Origin: Perkinsus olseni
Lineage: Eukaryota; Perkinsozoa; Perkinsida; Perkinsidae
DNA: 64,000 nt
Assembly: GCA_013115135.1 (NCBI GenBank)
Contig: JABANP010000079.1
Span: forward strand, 1-64,000
Direction: 5' to 3'
The notes under the pieces are model-generated. The model had not been told where the DNA came from. It made no database searches and saw only the letters and a list, made by a program, of their open reading frames with translations. Shown in pieces: positions 25,841-37,610 of the stretch (the stretch's first letter is position 1; each line of letters begins with the position of its first letter). A program made the translations under genes and the position numbers.

Positions 25841-26168
25841 TTAGACTAGCATCGATCTATTATCTGACTTCTGTCTCCACTCGTGTAGCGATACATTCGC
25901 TGCTACTATTAGAATGCCCGTGAGAGTTGCTCGACTTTTCAACGCTAGGCGGATTCTGTTCATACAAGTACATCACAGCAAAACAGGACGCTTCATAAAC
26001 AACTGATGATAGACTGATGGGATATGGGCATTATTGTGGCGCTGGGTCAGTTGTGACTTGGAAGGGGGTTTCCGTCTCTCCAGTTAGTTTTTTGATTAAG
26101 TCATCATTCCAGGCTTCCTGATAATCAGGTTCGGCCTAAAAGGAGTTGCGTGCCCATTCGGGCTTATG
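25841..26168. other. Convergent intergenic gap
   Basis: About 330 bases between the 3' ends of the DYRK gene (+) and the first secreted-repeat gene (-). No gene seen. Confidence 0.4.
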
Positions 26169-29100
26169 CTAGCGTGATGCTTGCACTACCTTCCGCTCTT
26201 CAGCGATCTCTCCAAGCTGCCTGAACCACTCGCCCAGTGAGGTGCCGTTCTCCACAGTAAACTCATAGCAGCCCTCCTGGACCCCTTTCGTCTTTATCAG
26301 TTCCAAGTCGTCCGAGGTTAGGATCTCCAGTGCCGGACTCTCGGTGTTAGACGCTCCTTCGGCCCGCGTGAAGCGTTGAGCAGCGAGCAAATAGTCGTAT
26401 AGCGCAGTCTTGCACAACATTTCAGTCGAGCTCGGATCGATTCCTTTGTGTATTGCGGGGTCTGGGAAGTGATTCTTGATGTCCCTCCATATGTCGCGGA
26501 GCTCGTACAAGCTGCCCCTGAAAAGAAGGCTTGTCAATCGACCGTGGAGGATCGGCACAGTGTATTCCTGTTAGTCCGCTCACAGCCGTTAAATAGCATG
26601 ACAGCGGAGTAAGTATCTCCATCGCGCTTAGTAACGATGATCCCTCTATAAACTGCTTATCAGAGCCTACCGTGGGGTGGTTATTTTGTTGATTCGGAAC
26701 TTTTTGCTCAGCTGGAGTGTATGCCTGAGGCGGCCAGAGCCTCCCTCTTCCGGAAGAACATTCTCGCCCTCAATAGTCAGACGGCAAAGTCCCGAGCCCT
26801 GAAACACCGTAGACAAGTGAAGGGGCTAACAGAATAACGATTAATTTCCCAGCAGGTTTAGGAAGCTAGGAGAAGTCACGGAACGCCGGCATGTACAGGA
26901 GAAGTCCCAGCCTAATCGACGACAGTCCTAGCCGCTTATCGTTTACATCTTTCAAATGGCGAAACAGTTTGATGCTGTCGTCTATGTCCGGGGTGCTTGT
27001 ATACATATTTTCAATGAGTATATCGGCTGTCAATGAGGACTTCTCCACCAAGTGTAGCCGTGGTTCTTTCTGGTCTCCCATTGCCTTCCACGACCCATCT
27101 CGCGACTCCATTTCTATTTGTTTCCACACCAGCAGAGACAGTTTTCGGTAGGTTCTTTCTCTTCTGCCGGTGTCAAGATACCGAACAGATCGCGTGACCA
27201 GGTCAACCAGTTGACTGTGACAGCTTTGTGAGACTTCTTCCTCCGAGGCAGTGTTATCGCTTGGATTGGAGGAGTGAAGGCGTAATGGTGTAACCACAGC
27301 ACTGAGAAGCAGCAACACTTCAAGCGTCGTCTCCATCTCTATCGAGAAAGATTAGCAATGCTCTTACGGGCGCATCGCGCAATCTGAGCCGTGGCAATGA
27401 TGCGTAAAATAACCGTTCTGAAAGTCATCGCGTGTTATGGCCATCTCATAGAAGGCATATTCCGGTGAAGCACCCATAGGGATGGGCTTGATCCTGATAC
27501 TGCATTCGAAGTCCTGAGGAGGTATTAACATCTTCTAGGCGCTTCTTGAATAGCCATTGGTCATTCAAGTAATATCCAATCGACTAGTCATTCGGACAGC
27601 GAGCGAATGACAGCAGAGGATAAGTCGAACACGCGACGGTAGAAGGCAGTGCGCTCCACTCACTGCGCGCTGGCCATATCCTTTCTCCTCATCAGTTGAT
27701 ATTTGCTCCCGTGTATCTTCGTACAGCCTATCGAGTTGTTCTTTCCACTGAATGAGGAGTTTGCCGTCGACGCCTCTATCCTCCCCGTTGTCGAGGGCAA
27801 TCAACGTTTTCCGCCCATTGGCCCATTCATGATTATCAGTGATACTTTCGGTAAGAGAGAAGCCGAAGCCAAGGTGCTCACTCATCCCTTTCAGACAGAC
27901 ATCAAGAAGGTCGTGATCTGCCTCTTGTAGCGGCTCCGAAATGCCGTCGAGTTCAAGCTTCGATGTAGGATACAAATTGAGCCTAAGGCAGAATGCCACC
28001 TCTAGGGCATATCCAACCGGAGCGTCTATTGCCGTATAGATCGATGAACGGAGCTAGAATCTCACTCTCCATCGCTGATCATCTTTATTTGCCTCCTTGT
28101 GGCGTCGTATTCGAAAGTGTAGTGGATATATAACGGCTCACCCTCCTCGTCGAGGTTGTCAGATCGGTACTCGTAGTTCAGCGCACAGTCAGTATTATCG
28201 AATGTCTGCGAAAAACAGCGGTTCAGCAAGGAATCAAGTGAAATTTCTTCGCTTTCGTAGTCAAGCGTGAGCTCAATCGATTTCTTGTAGTGGGATGAGA
28301 TTCACGCAACGGAAGGTGGTTCGATCATGGAAGGTGCAGACTTTGCACTACTGAGAACTGGTCGAGAAATGGAGTAAACAGTGATTGACATCAGAACGTG
28401 CTAGTTGTTGCTCACGTCTCCCTCCTACCGTTTTCACCTCCACCCAGTCATCGCTACTCTCCGATTGGGCCGCGGAGAACTCAGTATCTAGAACTCTCTC
28501 CAAGGCTGCGTTCTCCGTTGTGAAGTCAAATAAATTATCGCCTTGCTTGGCCTTCTCCAACTCGCGGACACTGACGATCGACTCATCCGTTTTCACTCTC
28601 ATGGACCTCCGAAGACTCGCTGACTTCGACCCGACTTGTTTGCCTCCAATTCTTCTACTCAAATATCCGTAGATCGCCTCTTTGCAATTTCGAGGCTGCT
28701 TGCTGGAGCTATCGAGAGACCGCCCCAATAGGGATTGCACGGTTTTCATCAGCCTCCACCTACAACAACGACGTTACGAGTCTTCGCGCAGCGGATTCTT
28801 TCGCCCTGTTGGGACGGGAAAATCTAAATGACCAAGATCCCAAGTTGATCGTAAGTGGGACGTGGCTCGATACACCCTCGAATCAACAGGCTTAATTCAA
28901 TTTGCGAGCTTACTCGTTCCTTCTAAACATTCGTACATCCCTCTTGTCATCAGTGAACTCTAGATAATAAGAGTTTCTACCAGCCGCAGAGTACTTCAAT
29001 GAGCATCTAGCTTCAGGCTCCTTAGGTAGAGAGCTCTGATCACGAACAACCTCACATCCACGCTGCTCTCGCAATGAACGTTCGCATCTCGAATGAGGGC

Positions 29101-29434
29101 AGAGAGGGACGTTTCACGACTCGTGATGCAGAGACTCCAGAGACTGATTGGGGAACCGAGGGAAAATATGCATGTTGACCTTCTTGGATGAGTATGATGA
29201 CGCAGGATACACGGGCTAAGAATCCCCGTCTTACCTTTCTTCTCCGACTGAAGAGGCCCTGAAAACGAAACAGGATACGTGACGAACTCTAGGAGGCCAC
29301 CTTGATGGTATCAGCGCCCGACGTGGCTACATGAAACCACCACCTCCACCTCGCCCCACCTGGCTTACCCTGATACTGTGTAGCCCATCACTGGGCATTA
29401 GGATGCTGAAGATGAGGGTGAGGCCAAAATACAT
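26169..29434 (-). CDS. Secreted repeat-family protein 1 (four repeats), unknown function
   Basis: First-exon signal peptide at 29434 ('MYFGLTLIFSILMPSDG') followed by donor GTAAGC. The mature part holds four copies of a two-part repeat. C-parts: about 29000-28919 ('CSLKYSAAGRNSYYLEFTDD'), 28230-28065 ('CALNYEYRS', 'IKMISDG'), 27525-27395 ('QDFECSIRI') and 26790-26690 ('GLCRLTIEGE', 'LQLSKKFRIN'). Each is followed by an intron and a helical N-part with a Cys-x-x-x-[LAV] and Tyr-Leu signature ('NCKEAIYGYLSRR', 'DVCLKGMSEHLGF', 'SCHSQLVDLV', 'MLCKTALYDYLLAAQRF'). Exon joins at the C/N boundary share phase 2. I recognise no known domain. Apparent signal peptides at 27336 and 26622 lie inside introns of this model. 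It ends at 26169 ('ERKVVQASR'). Confidence 0.7.
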
Positions 29435-29916
29435 CCCGGACTAAAAATGGCCCTGTGAAACCGAGTAGTTGATGAGAATCACGAAGAAACACGGCGTGCA
29501 AGCCAAGTCGTGGATAGGTGGGCTTGCGACCGCCGGCTCAACTCGCAATGTCCCTTCTGATCGCTAGGCGAGAGCATTGAGACGTTCTCACGCTCTCAGG
29601 CCTGTGACCTTCATATTGCGAATAAAGACTCCCCAACAGGGCGATTCCCAGAGTTCTGCTGGACGCAATGGAAGCTTACCGATCAGAGCTCGTACCAGGA
29701 GCTTTGCAAATCCCAGGACCCAAGAACGCAATCTCTCAGTCTTGTGGACATCAGCAAGAAGTAAGATACAGCAATGACAATGCGAGTAGATAAGTTTGGT
29801 ATTCCTCGCTGATTCACAGAGGGGAGAGAAGGGCCTTTGGCTCTGAATAATCTTCGAGCAAGAATGTGTCCACCTGAGCAACAACAAAAAAGCATGCCTC
29901 GAACTGAGAAGGTGTA
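29435..29916. promoter_or_regulatory. Upstream region of secreted repeat gene 1
   Basis: About 480 bases between two head-to-tail family members. No other gene is supported; it should contain the terminator of gene 2 and promoter of gene 1. Confidence 0.35.
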
Positions 29917-32615
29917 TCAAGGAGGAATTTGTGAGTCATACCCGAATTTGTGTAAATTCTCCCTTACTTTGCGAGCAATGGAGATGAGCTTTTTCATTGC
30001 AAGAGCGAAATCTAGGCTGGTGGTGGTGAACCGTCGCTCGGACTCCTCCTTGCACGACTCGGGGTCGAGCGTAGGAAATCGCTCGCTACTTGTTGACGTA
30101 GCAGCAGCAGCGGCAATCAAATACGCTATGTAAACTTGCTTGCACAGTTCTGATGTCGTCGTGACATTGCTAATCCCCAGCCGAGGGAATACCAATAGTT
30201 TTTGCAGCTCTGCCATGGATCCCTCTGGCTTATAGAATCTCATCCTAAGCGAGGAAGCCATCATGATGAATGCGTAGCATAGGGAGCCTTCCACTAGAGC
30301 GTGACGTTTCGAGTCTTACTCCTCTCCATGAATGTAGTTGATACCGAATGATTGGTTGAGTCCAAGGGCATATTGCTGCCCAGATCGGCCGAACGCGGTG
30401 AAGTGACATACAGTGTCGTCCTGAAGGGCGCCCGACGTTGAACGAAGGTGGAGGGAAGTGGAACCGAAGTGGAATGCCGCAAAGCCGGAGCCCGAAGTGT
30501 GTTTTCAAGAGAAGCTACTCAGCATGCTTACACGCATTAAAACCTGTCGTTGTATTCGAAAATGTTTCTTCCGATCAGGGTCAACTTCCATGGCCTCCAT
30601 GGTCTGCACTATGAGCTTGCTAGCTAAACTACTCGGATGAAGTTGATATAGCCTTGGATCATTTTCCCAAGATGAAATCGCCTTCCATGCGGGCTCCAGC
30701 TCCAATTGTTTTGCTCCGTACCGAGCTAAGCCGAGAGGTGTTTGAGGCCTTGTCGCGTTGCTTGAACGGCTTTTCAGTGTTTCTATGAGCTTCTTCTGAC
30801 AACTGTCGGCTTTCTCGCTCTCTCGAGGGGATGAACTCGGAAGAAGTACGTAGATTCCCCACGATTGCTGGACCAACCTGAAAAGCTGGGCCAGGTGCGC
30901 CCTAGTCGGTGATTTTCCAGTCTGAGTTGTGTGGCATGCTCGACCGGTTGACAGAGTCTCAGAAGCGTACTCACGGCTTTAGGAAATTGACGTCATCCTC
31001 GCTGGAAAAGTAAGCCTCAATAAAGCCATTTTTCTTCACAGCAAGCCCGTAATGGCCGTTGAATCTGTGTTGGTTCGATTGGGTTGAGAATCGAGCAATA
31101 CAATCGAGGTCCTGAGCGGGAATGACAACACTCGAGAGCCGAAGGCGATCGTCTGGAGTAGATATCACACAAGTAGGAGTCTTACGGATCTCATGAAGTA
31201 TCCAGAGATGGATCCTTCTTTCATAAAGTTGGAGATCTTCCTGTACAGGACTTCCAGACTTGACTCCCATTCCTTTAATATACCGGTATTCACTGCACTG
31301 TCGTCGTGTTCAGCCAACCCTTCCACAGTTTGCCGGATCTCCTCTTCGGAATAAGGAGTCGAATGACCAGTCTCGAGCTCGCTCGCAGAATGCAGCCATC
31401 GAGCTAAGGTTTCATCGCAGCAGCATCTTTCTCCCTGACCGCCGCCGTCAGTCAACTTGAATCTGCGGCTCTCTTCTACTCCCCAGAAGGGTCCTGGATA
31501 AAGTGAGAGTCTGACATAGCAGAGTTGTGATCTGAGCAAAGGGTGCTGGACCAGCTTACATGCCGTCACTTAGGCTTTCAATATAGTTGGAATCCGCTCG
31601 ACACTGGAGGCGGTATTCAGCCGGGATCCATTCATTCTTCGCGTCACCTCCACACACGATCTGGTTGAACTTGTATACTAGAGAATGTGCATTGGGGTCA
31701 ACTACCTGCGAGGAGTTCAGTGATTTCAACCACCTACGCGCCGAGTTCGAAGGCATACCGCGGAGATAGATTTCCCTTGTTCTAGGATCGTTCCGCTGGC
31801 TTCTTCGAACAAGATGCCAAGAAGGTGGTCAAGAAATCCCGATTCAACTGCTGTGAATATCCCATTTTTTCCACGGTCTAGCCTCTTCAAAGTGGTAGAC
31901 GCTCGTTTTTTCTTGTGCTCTGGTGTCTCCGGTGGGAGATGCATAGGTCCAGGCTTGGGAACAGTCTTGTCCAGGTCAACACCTCTATGTAGGTAGCTGC
32001 TCAAGGCTTGTTCGCACTTTTTCGGATGCTTAGACAATGAGAATACTGAGCGATCTGTGAAGTAATCCGTGGGTATCAGCCTCAGCCTGTCAGCAAAAAC
32101 CATGCCTCGTAATGGCAAAGCGTCTCGATGGGCGTGATGGGAGAGCACCTACTCGTTCCTGCGGAAGAGTTCTATCCTTCGATAATCTGGGGCAAGCTCG
32201 AGGTAAAAGTCAGTTGGTCCTATTAGACGCAGTCCACATTTCTTGGGGAGCCTGAGCACCCGAAACACCACTATACATCGTCATCACAAGCCGGGTTCGG
32301 ATGAATGAGCGGGAAGAACATCTTTTTGGGGCTCACGTTTTTATTGCCTCGGCTGCCGCGCGAACCCTGAGACAGAATGCTTTCACTGTTCTTGCAACCG
32401 CCAATCTGCACCGATCAACCAACTCTACGCCGTATGCGAATCATTAATAGCGTTCATCGTAATTTTGGAACTAGGCGAGGGTTGGAAAAGTGTGATGGTA
32501 CTTCGTGTAGCCCTGAAAGTTACAGTCTCACTTTTTTCAGCTTGGATCCACTGCTAAGCTCGAATGGTCCAAAGATGGAGAGGAGCACGAATGCTTTGAG
32601 AAGCGGCTTGGACAT
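29917..32615 (-). CDS. Secreted repeat-family protein 2 (four repeats), unknown function
   Basis: Signal peptide exon at 32615 ('MSKPLLKAFVLLSIFGPFEL') ending 'SGSKLKK' at donor GTGAGA. Four repeats follow. C-parts: about 32265-32165 ('CGLRLIGPTDFYLELAPDYR', 'IELFRRNE'), 31745-31560 ('YRLQCRADSNYIESLSDG'), 31155-30975 ('QDLDCIARFS', 'YGLAVKKNGFIEAYFSSED') and 30460-30350 ('CHFTAFGRSGQQYALGLNQS'). N-parts: 'LRLIPTDYF' with 'KKCEQALSSYLHRGV'; 'LSLYPGPFWG' with 'CCCDETLARWLHSA'; 'IYVLLPSSSP' with 'DSCQKKLIETLK'; 'MRFYKPEGSMAEL' with 'ELCKQVYIAYLIAAA'. Introns after each C-part fall in the same place as in gene 1. The repeat order matches gene 1 one to one, so the two are recent tandem duplicates. 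Function unknown. Confidence 0.7.
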
Positions 32616-32875
32616 GAGGGATGGCTACTGCAGAGGTGGGTCGCATCAGAGTGGCTTCAGTCTCTTATCGGGAGCGTTGCTCCAAGGCCCACTTTATTAG
32701 TAGTACAAGAGTCACGCGAAGTACACACAGCGACAGCACATGGCATACATCATGATAAACGGTGTAAAACCTTTACAACGGAGATCTAGCTTCAGATTAC
32801 GACAACCGAACTTCTAAGCATACTAATTCCTTCTACCAACGAATTCAGCGAACGTTCAAACGTCAGTCGAAACGA

Positions 32876-33881
32876 TTACACGACATCTCCTTCCGGCTCA
32901 GTCTCGGCCGTCCGTTGAGCCCTCGGGGGCTCAATCGAGACTTCTGGCATTCTTCCATCGTCCACGGTTCCTCCGAGCTGTTCGAAGAGGGCATCCAGCG
33001 CCGGTCTCATGAACGTGCTGTATGTCAGGTCGATGACGCCCGGGTCTTTGTAGCCCGATAGGACGCGCGAAATCCTCTGGGCAGGATCCATGGCATTCTC
33101 TACGCGGAATGTCTCCCTGCTGGTCAAGTCTTTGGAAGCGGTCGAAAGAACGTGGCCCAATGCCGCACCGCAATCGACTCTATTTTCCTCTGGTATGTTC
33201 CACGACGAACTCAGCTCGCCTTCTGAAGGGCGTTCCAAAACTTGCCTGAAAAATTCATCACTTGAAACTGACTCGACCCTCCAGTTCGCTGGGATCAGCC
33301 TACTCAGCTCTCTCCATTCTCTGTATTCCGTCTAAAGTCGGCGTGAGTTCAAGATAGATAGCAGGTTGGTTAGACGATTTATCCATAAGCAAGGCGCATA
33401 CGGGCTGAATATAGAAGCGAGGAGACGTAGTTCCGTGCGGCCATCAGTGTTTTGACGCACCTTGCCCGTCTCGTGAGACGAAGGTCTTTTTTCCCCATCC
33501 TTGTTGCCACTTATGCGCTAAATTGTCTTACTCAATCGCTGAAAAGAGAGAGGTCGGCCGGGGCTTCCGAGTCCAAACGGCAATGGCATGCTATCGCAAC
33601 GAAACTCTGGCTCAGTCCCTTCGAGGGAGCCGAGGCTCTGCTCAGAGTTCGACTTCAGACTCGCCAAGCCGTTCATCTTCTTATGGAGTATTCCTATACG
33701 CCTCTCTCTCATCAATACTGGTGCAATGCATCGGCGGTTCTTCTCCATGGCCGGGGCGATATCATTCGAAACACCGCGAGTTCCCGCGTCTTACCTGGAC
33801 CTTCTTCCTCAGAGCGGCCGCTTCAGATTCAATCGCAGCCAGGATTCCAATGAAGATGATATTCAAGAAGGTGAATTGCAT
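32876..33881 (-). CDS. Secreted repeat-family protein 3 (single repeat), unknown function
   Basis: Short member of the same family. ATG at 33881 gives a clean signal peptide 'MQFTFLNIIFIGILAAIESE' then 'AALRKKVQ' at donor GTAAGA. One repeat follows: C-part about 33420-33320 ('CALLMDKSSNQPAIYLELTP', 'GIQRMERAE'), phase-2 intron, then N-part 'QVLERPSEGELSSSWNIP' with 'RVDCGAALGHVLSTA' and a C-terminal tail 'IEPPRAQRTAETEPEGDVV'. The region 33790-33440 may hold an extra coding exon ('RRIGILHKKMNGLASL') or a long intron. With one repeat it shows the minimal unit of the family. No known domain is recognised. Confidence 0.6.
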
Positions 33882-34296
33882 CGCGGAAGTACTGAAGTAC
33901 TGCCTATGAGTATCACTCCTTTCAATGGCTCCCCTGTTTCGTGGATTCCCGATGGAACGATTATTTCAGGTAAACTACCCCCTGTGTATGTGACAAAGCA
34001 AGAGATGTAGACACTTGAGTGTACACACGGTAGATTGATAAATTACAAGAACAGCACACAACTGGTTATCCTCAGCTCATGACATGGAGCTCACGCATCG
34101 ATCAGTCGGGCCACTCTGCATACAGCTATGTGATACATATGATATGAGGATAATCATTGGTGAGCTAGGGAGGTCTTAGCCTTCTCCAACCCAAGAACTC
34201 GGTCGAGGTATCGCGTAGTCGCCGTCCCTGTCAGCAGAAACACACGGGTCAATCACGGTAAGGAGAAACGAGAAGGCTGAACATCTAGCGCGAGAC

Positions 34297-37200
34297 TTAC
34301 TCGTCAGCGAGCATCTCTTTGGCCACCTTCCCGAGCACAGTTAGAAGCCTTCCCAGAGCTGAGCTGGCAGACACGTAGTAACGTCCAGCCTCGCGCTCAA
34401 TGATACCCTCAAGATTAATAAAACCAGGGCTTCCTCTTGGCAGCTCGTTAATGTATTTGGCTGCGGCTGGTAGCAGCCGAGTCGTCTCAAGATAGTAGAC
34501 AAAAGCAAGTTTGCAGAGCTCTGCTGTGTTCTTCCCGCTCGGTGTCCCATGGCCCATCAAATCCTCACTTGCCTCTGAGCTACTCTGTGAGGCCGTTCTT
34601 CCAGGAGGAGAGCTTGTGTCCCAGCGGCTATACCACCCAACTGATTTCAGATCCTGCTCGATTTTATCCACATTCACCATTACGGACCTGCAGCACGCCC
34701 GCATCCTAACTGATGGCAGCATGAATTCGAGGACGTACCCTTCGAGTCCAACAAATGCTAGCCTGAAAGAACGGTCGAGACCGACGCGGTAGCCTCCTTC
34801 ACTGTCCTTCATTCGCAGTTCGCAACGCGGATTCCTGGGGTCCCGGGCAAGGTTCTGCAAGATAGTCGACTACGTACCGAAGAGCAACCAGCAGTTTTCC
34901 TACCATTGCACTCATCTTCCCCAGCTCCTGTAGGTAATCTTCATTTCTGGTCAATCGCTGGGCGAGACCGAAGATAACGTCCGTGGTCAAATCCGAGTCA
35001 AGTGATTGGAATGCAGTTGGTCGACGAGCCTTCCAATCCAGCCGAGCCCAGTCATTTCTCGCTTCATTTGCGAGTTGCTGGTGAGCGAATCCTCGTAATT
35101 CGTCGAAGAGCAGCTGCGTCCGGCGTGGCTCTGGCATTGACTCCACGAGGTAATTCCATGAAGCGGCCAAGATCGTAGCAAGCTTGTACTCGCAGGACCC
35201 AGCCTCGGTGGTGGCGGAAGTCGACGAAATATGCGAACTTAGGTTCGGGATGACAGACGAAAGGGGTATGTTAATCCTGAAGGGTTCGAGGTGAGACATG
35301 GAGAATACAGTCAGTAATCAGTAGTGTGCTTCCAACGCATCAGTCAACTACGAAACCGGTTTGTTGGCGATGAGTTCGCTCTCTTACCGCGATGGAGGTT
35401 TATGTCGAGAGAGGATGGATACTGCGAGGAAAGCCTGATTGTTCTGCGCGATATCCAAATGTAGAATGACTCCAGCCGGAGAGGTATTCACCATCTTGTG
35501 TAGACTGCACTGTGTGTCCTGCAAACGACAATGCGGAATCGACGTGGCGGGGGTGACGTCAGAACACTACTTCATCCATGGAGTCTGCTCTCGAAGGATT
35601 AGCAACTGCTTTTTCCGCGAAGAGGCTATAGAGAGATAGCATACACTTGTGTATATCCTGGAGTATTCGAATGTCCAACGCTTTGTCATCAACGGCGTGA
35701 GATCCATCGGGCGTAGTTCTCATAGCAGTGAGGGTCGCCAGCATCCTTTGCCCATGATCCGGAACAACTGGCTCGTCCTTAGCGCGATGCCGGAGATATC
35801 CGATCCTCAAGAGAGTCGCTATCGCCGTAGGGCAGTCCTTGACGTAAGGCATTGAAATTACTCTATCGAGCTCATCACGCACATCCACTGTAGGCGTGAA
35901 TGATCTCTTGAAGAGTAATCTCATTCTAAACAGGAATCAGCTGCAGAAGTTACAGATCTGCCTATCGTGAGAGGGTGAAGCTATGCGCGTAGAATATGGA
36001 GAATCGGTGTTTACCTTCCGTCGCTGATCATGTTGATGCTCCCCGGGTAATAGCCCAAACGTAAAGGTCCCTTCAAATTATCCGGCGGACCCGTAACTTT
36101 GTAAGTAAACTCGCAGGTCTCTGTATCTAGCCCCTGAGAGGTACTAGATTCCAGGCTTTGTTATTAGAATCACAGAGACTAGAGGAGACGGCCTACCTCC
36201 CGCAAATCGATGGCGGTTTCTTTCCCGTACATGTTCTCGAATGCAAAACTAAGTGCTGCTAACGCACACTTATGGGCTCGGAATTGGGTGGAGGTCTGTC
36301 CCTTACGGGCCTTCTCAGTCGACACCACCATGGTCGGGTGTTTGCCGTTCAAGGCTGTTTTCTCTGCATCGCCGCATAACCATCTCATGGTGCTGCCCTT
36401 GGGGGAAAGGGAGTACTGTGTGCCATTAATGATATATTCATTTAAAGCATCCTCGCAGCTTCGAAGTTTTCCGTTCTTCGTAGATTCGCTAGCGACTCTG
36501 ATCACAGTGGAAGCTCTTCCTGCCTCTTCCGAGACTAGGGAGGAGACTATCATGGTGCTGAAGAGACGGCATCAATCGAGCGAGTGGTTGACGCGTCATG
36601 GAAAAGCCTACGAATCTTTCCGGAAGCTCAGTAGCCGACCCTCATTTGGATCTAATACGAGATGGAAGTCTCCTGCATCGCCAGTACCATGAAGAACGCA
36701 TTGCCGGGGTGGAAACTGATCAACAACGGATGGATGACATCGATGGGTGAGCGAACAAGGGGACTCACCGAGCGAACGACGGCCCTCTTGCCCGCGAGAA
36801 CCTCCTCGACTTCCTTGTATAAGTCCTCTATTATTGGGCACAGTGAGTCGTGCTCGGACAGATCGAACAACATGAAGCGATTGTTGTACGGAGTGGAGCG
36901 AATGGCCTCAAGTCGCTTCATGGCCACCTCCGGTGAGATGAGACGCTTCATCTCGCAGTTGGCCGTTGAAGCTGTCCGATGCTCTCCGATATGAACGCCC
37001 ATTTTCAAGATGCTCTCGAACGCTTGAAGACATCCTTCCGGCTGCGGGTCGATAATGACAACATTGGGGTTCTCTTCTATTGGCAATGCGTCGTAACTAA
37101 CGACGGCACGTAATTATATATCCTCAAAGACTCTCGAAAACGTCGGCCTTTTTCGGACCACTGCTCAGCATCCACCCCGGTCGAGATGTTGAGATACTGG

Positions 37201-37610
37201 GGCCCCTTCCTTACGTGCCAAATTGGAACATTTCGATGCGGGTACGGTCCGAGGTGAGCTGCAAGTAGTAGGAGTTCGGGCCAGCCGTTGAGTTGATAGT
37301 GTAGGAGGCAGCACAGGTGTCGGGCTCGGGCTCCACTGCCTGACTTAAAGCACTTAAAACTTCGATGAGTGACGACATTCAGGACGCTGTCATCACCTGA
37401 GCTTTTGATCTTGTTCTTGACCTCAGCGAACGTAGAGACCTGCCTATGGATCTGCCTAGGGATTTGCGCAGGGAGTTGGCGGCTTTCTGAGTCGGACCAG
37501 CATCTCAATAGTGTCTTAGGCAAATCGCTTACCTTCATCGACGACCCTAGCACCTCGTCGTAGCGCTGCAGACTCAGGAGTAGACCAAAGGTGAATGATA
37601 GACGCCGCAT
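34297..37610 (-). CDS. Secreted repeat-family protein 4 (five repeats), unknown function
   Basis: Longest member. The likely signal peptide starts at 37610 ('MRRLSFTFGLLLSLQRYDEV') and ends at donor GTAAGC. Five repeats: C-parts at about 37375-37215 ('CAASYTINSTAGPNSYYLQL', 'RIEMFQFG'), 36720-36620 ('CVLHGTGDAGDFHLVLDPNE'), 36150-36015 ('CEFTYKVTGPP', 'INMISDG'), 35560-35410 ('CSLHKMVNTSPAGVILHLDI') and 34860-34730 ('CELRMKDSEGGYRVGLDRSF'). N-parts include 'PEGCLQAFESILKMG', 'LRSCEDALNEYI', 'DCPTAIATLLRIGYL', 'GSCEYKLATILAASWNYL' and 'ELCKLAFVYYLETTRLL'. Introns separate C- and N-parts as in the neighbours. The protein ends 'LGKVAKEMLADE' at 34297. It is divergent to the proteasome gene. No function is assigned. 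Confidence 0.7.

Noticed and set aside
26422..26622. Small secreted gene starting at 26622
   Set aside because: Joining it to the last repeat needs a 25-nt intron. The alternative, reading from the preceding C-part exon, gives correct phase and matches gene 2. It cannot be fully excluded.
27114..27336. Separate gene starting with a signal peptide at 27336
   Set aside because: The frame-consistent join puts the hydrophobic start inside an intron; the downstream sequence continues repeat 3 of secreted gene 1, exactly as in gene 2.
33452..34010. Plus-strand genes antisense to secreted repeat gene 3
   Set aside because: Overlapping frames without motifs; the minus strand carries a clear signal peptide and repeat.
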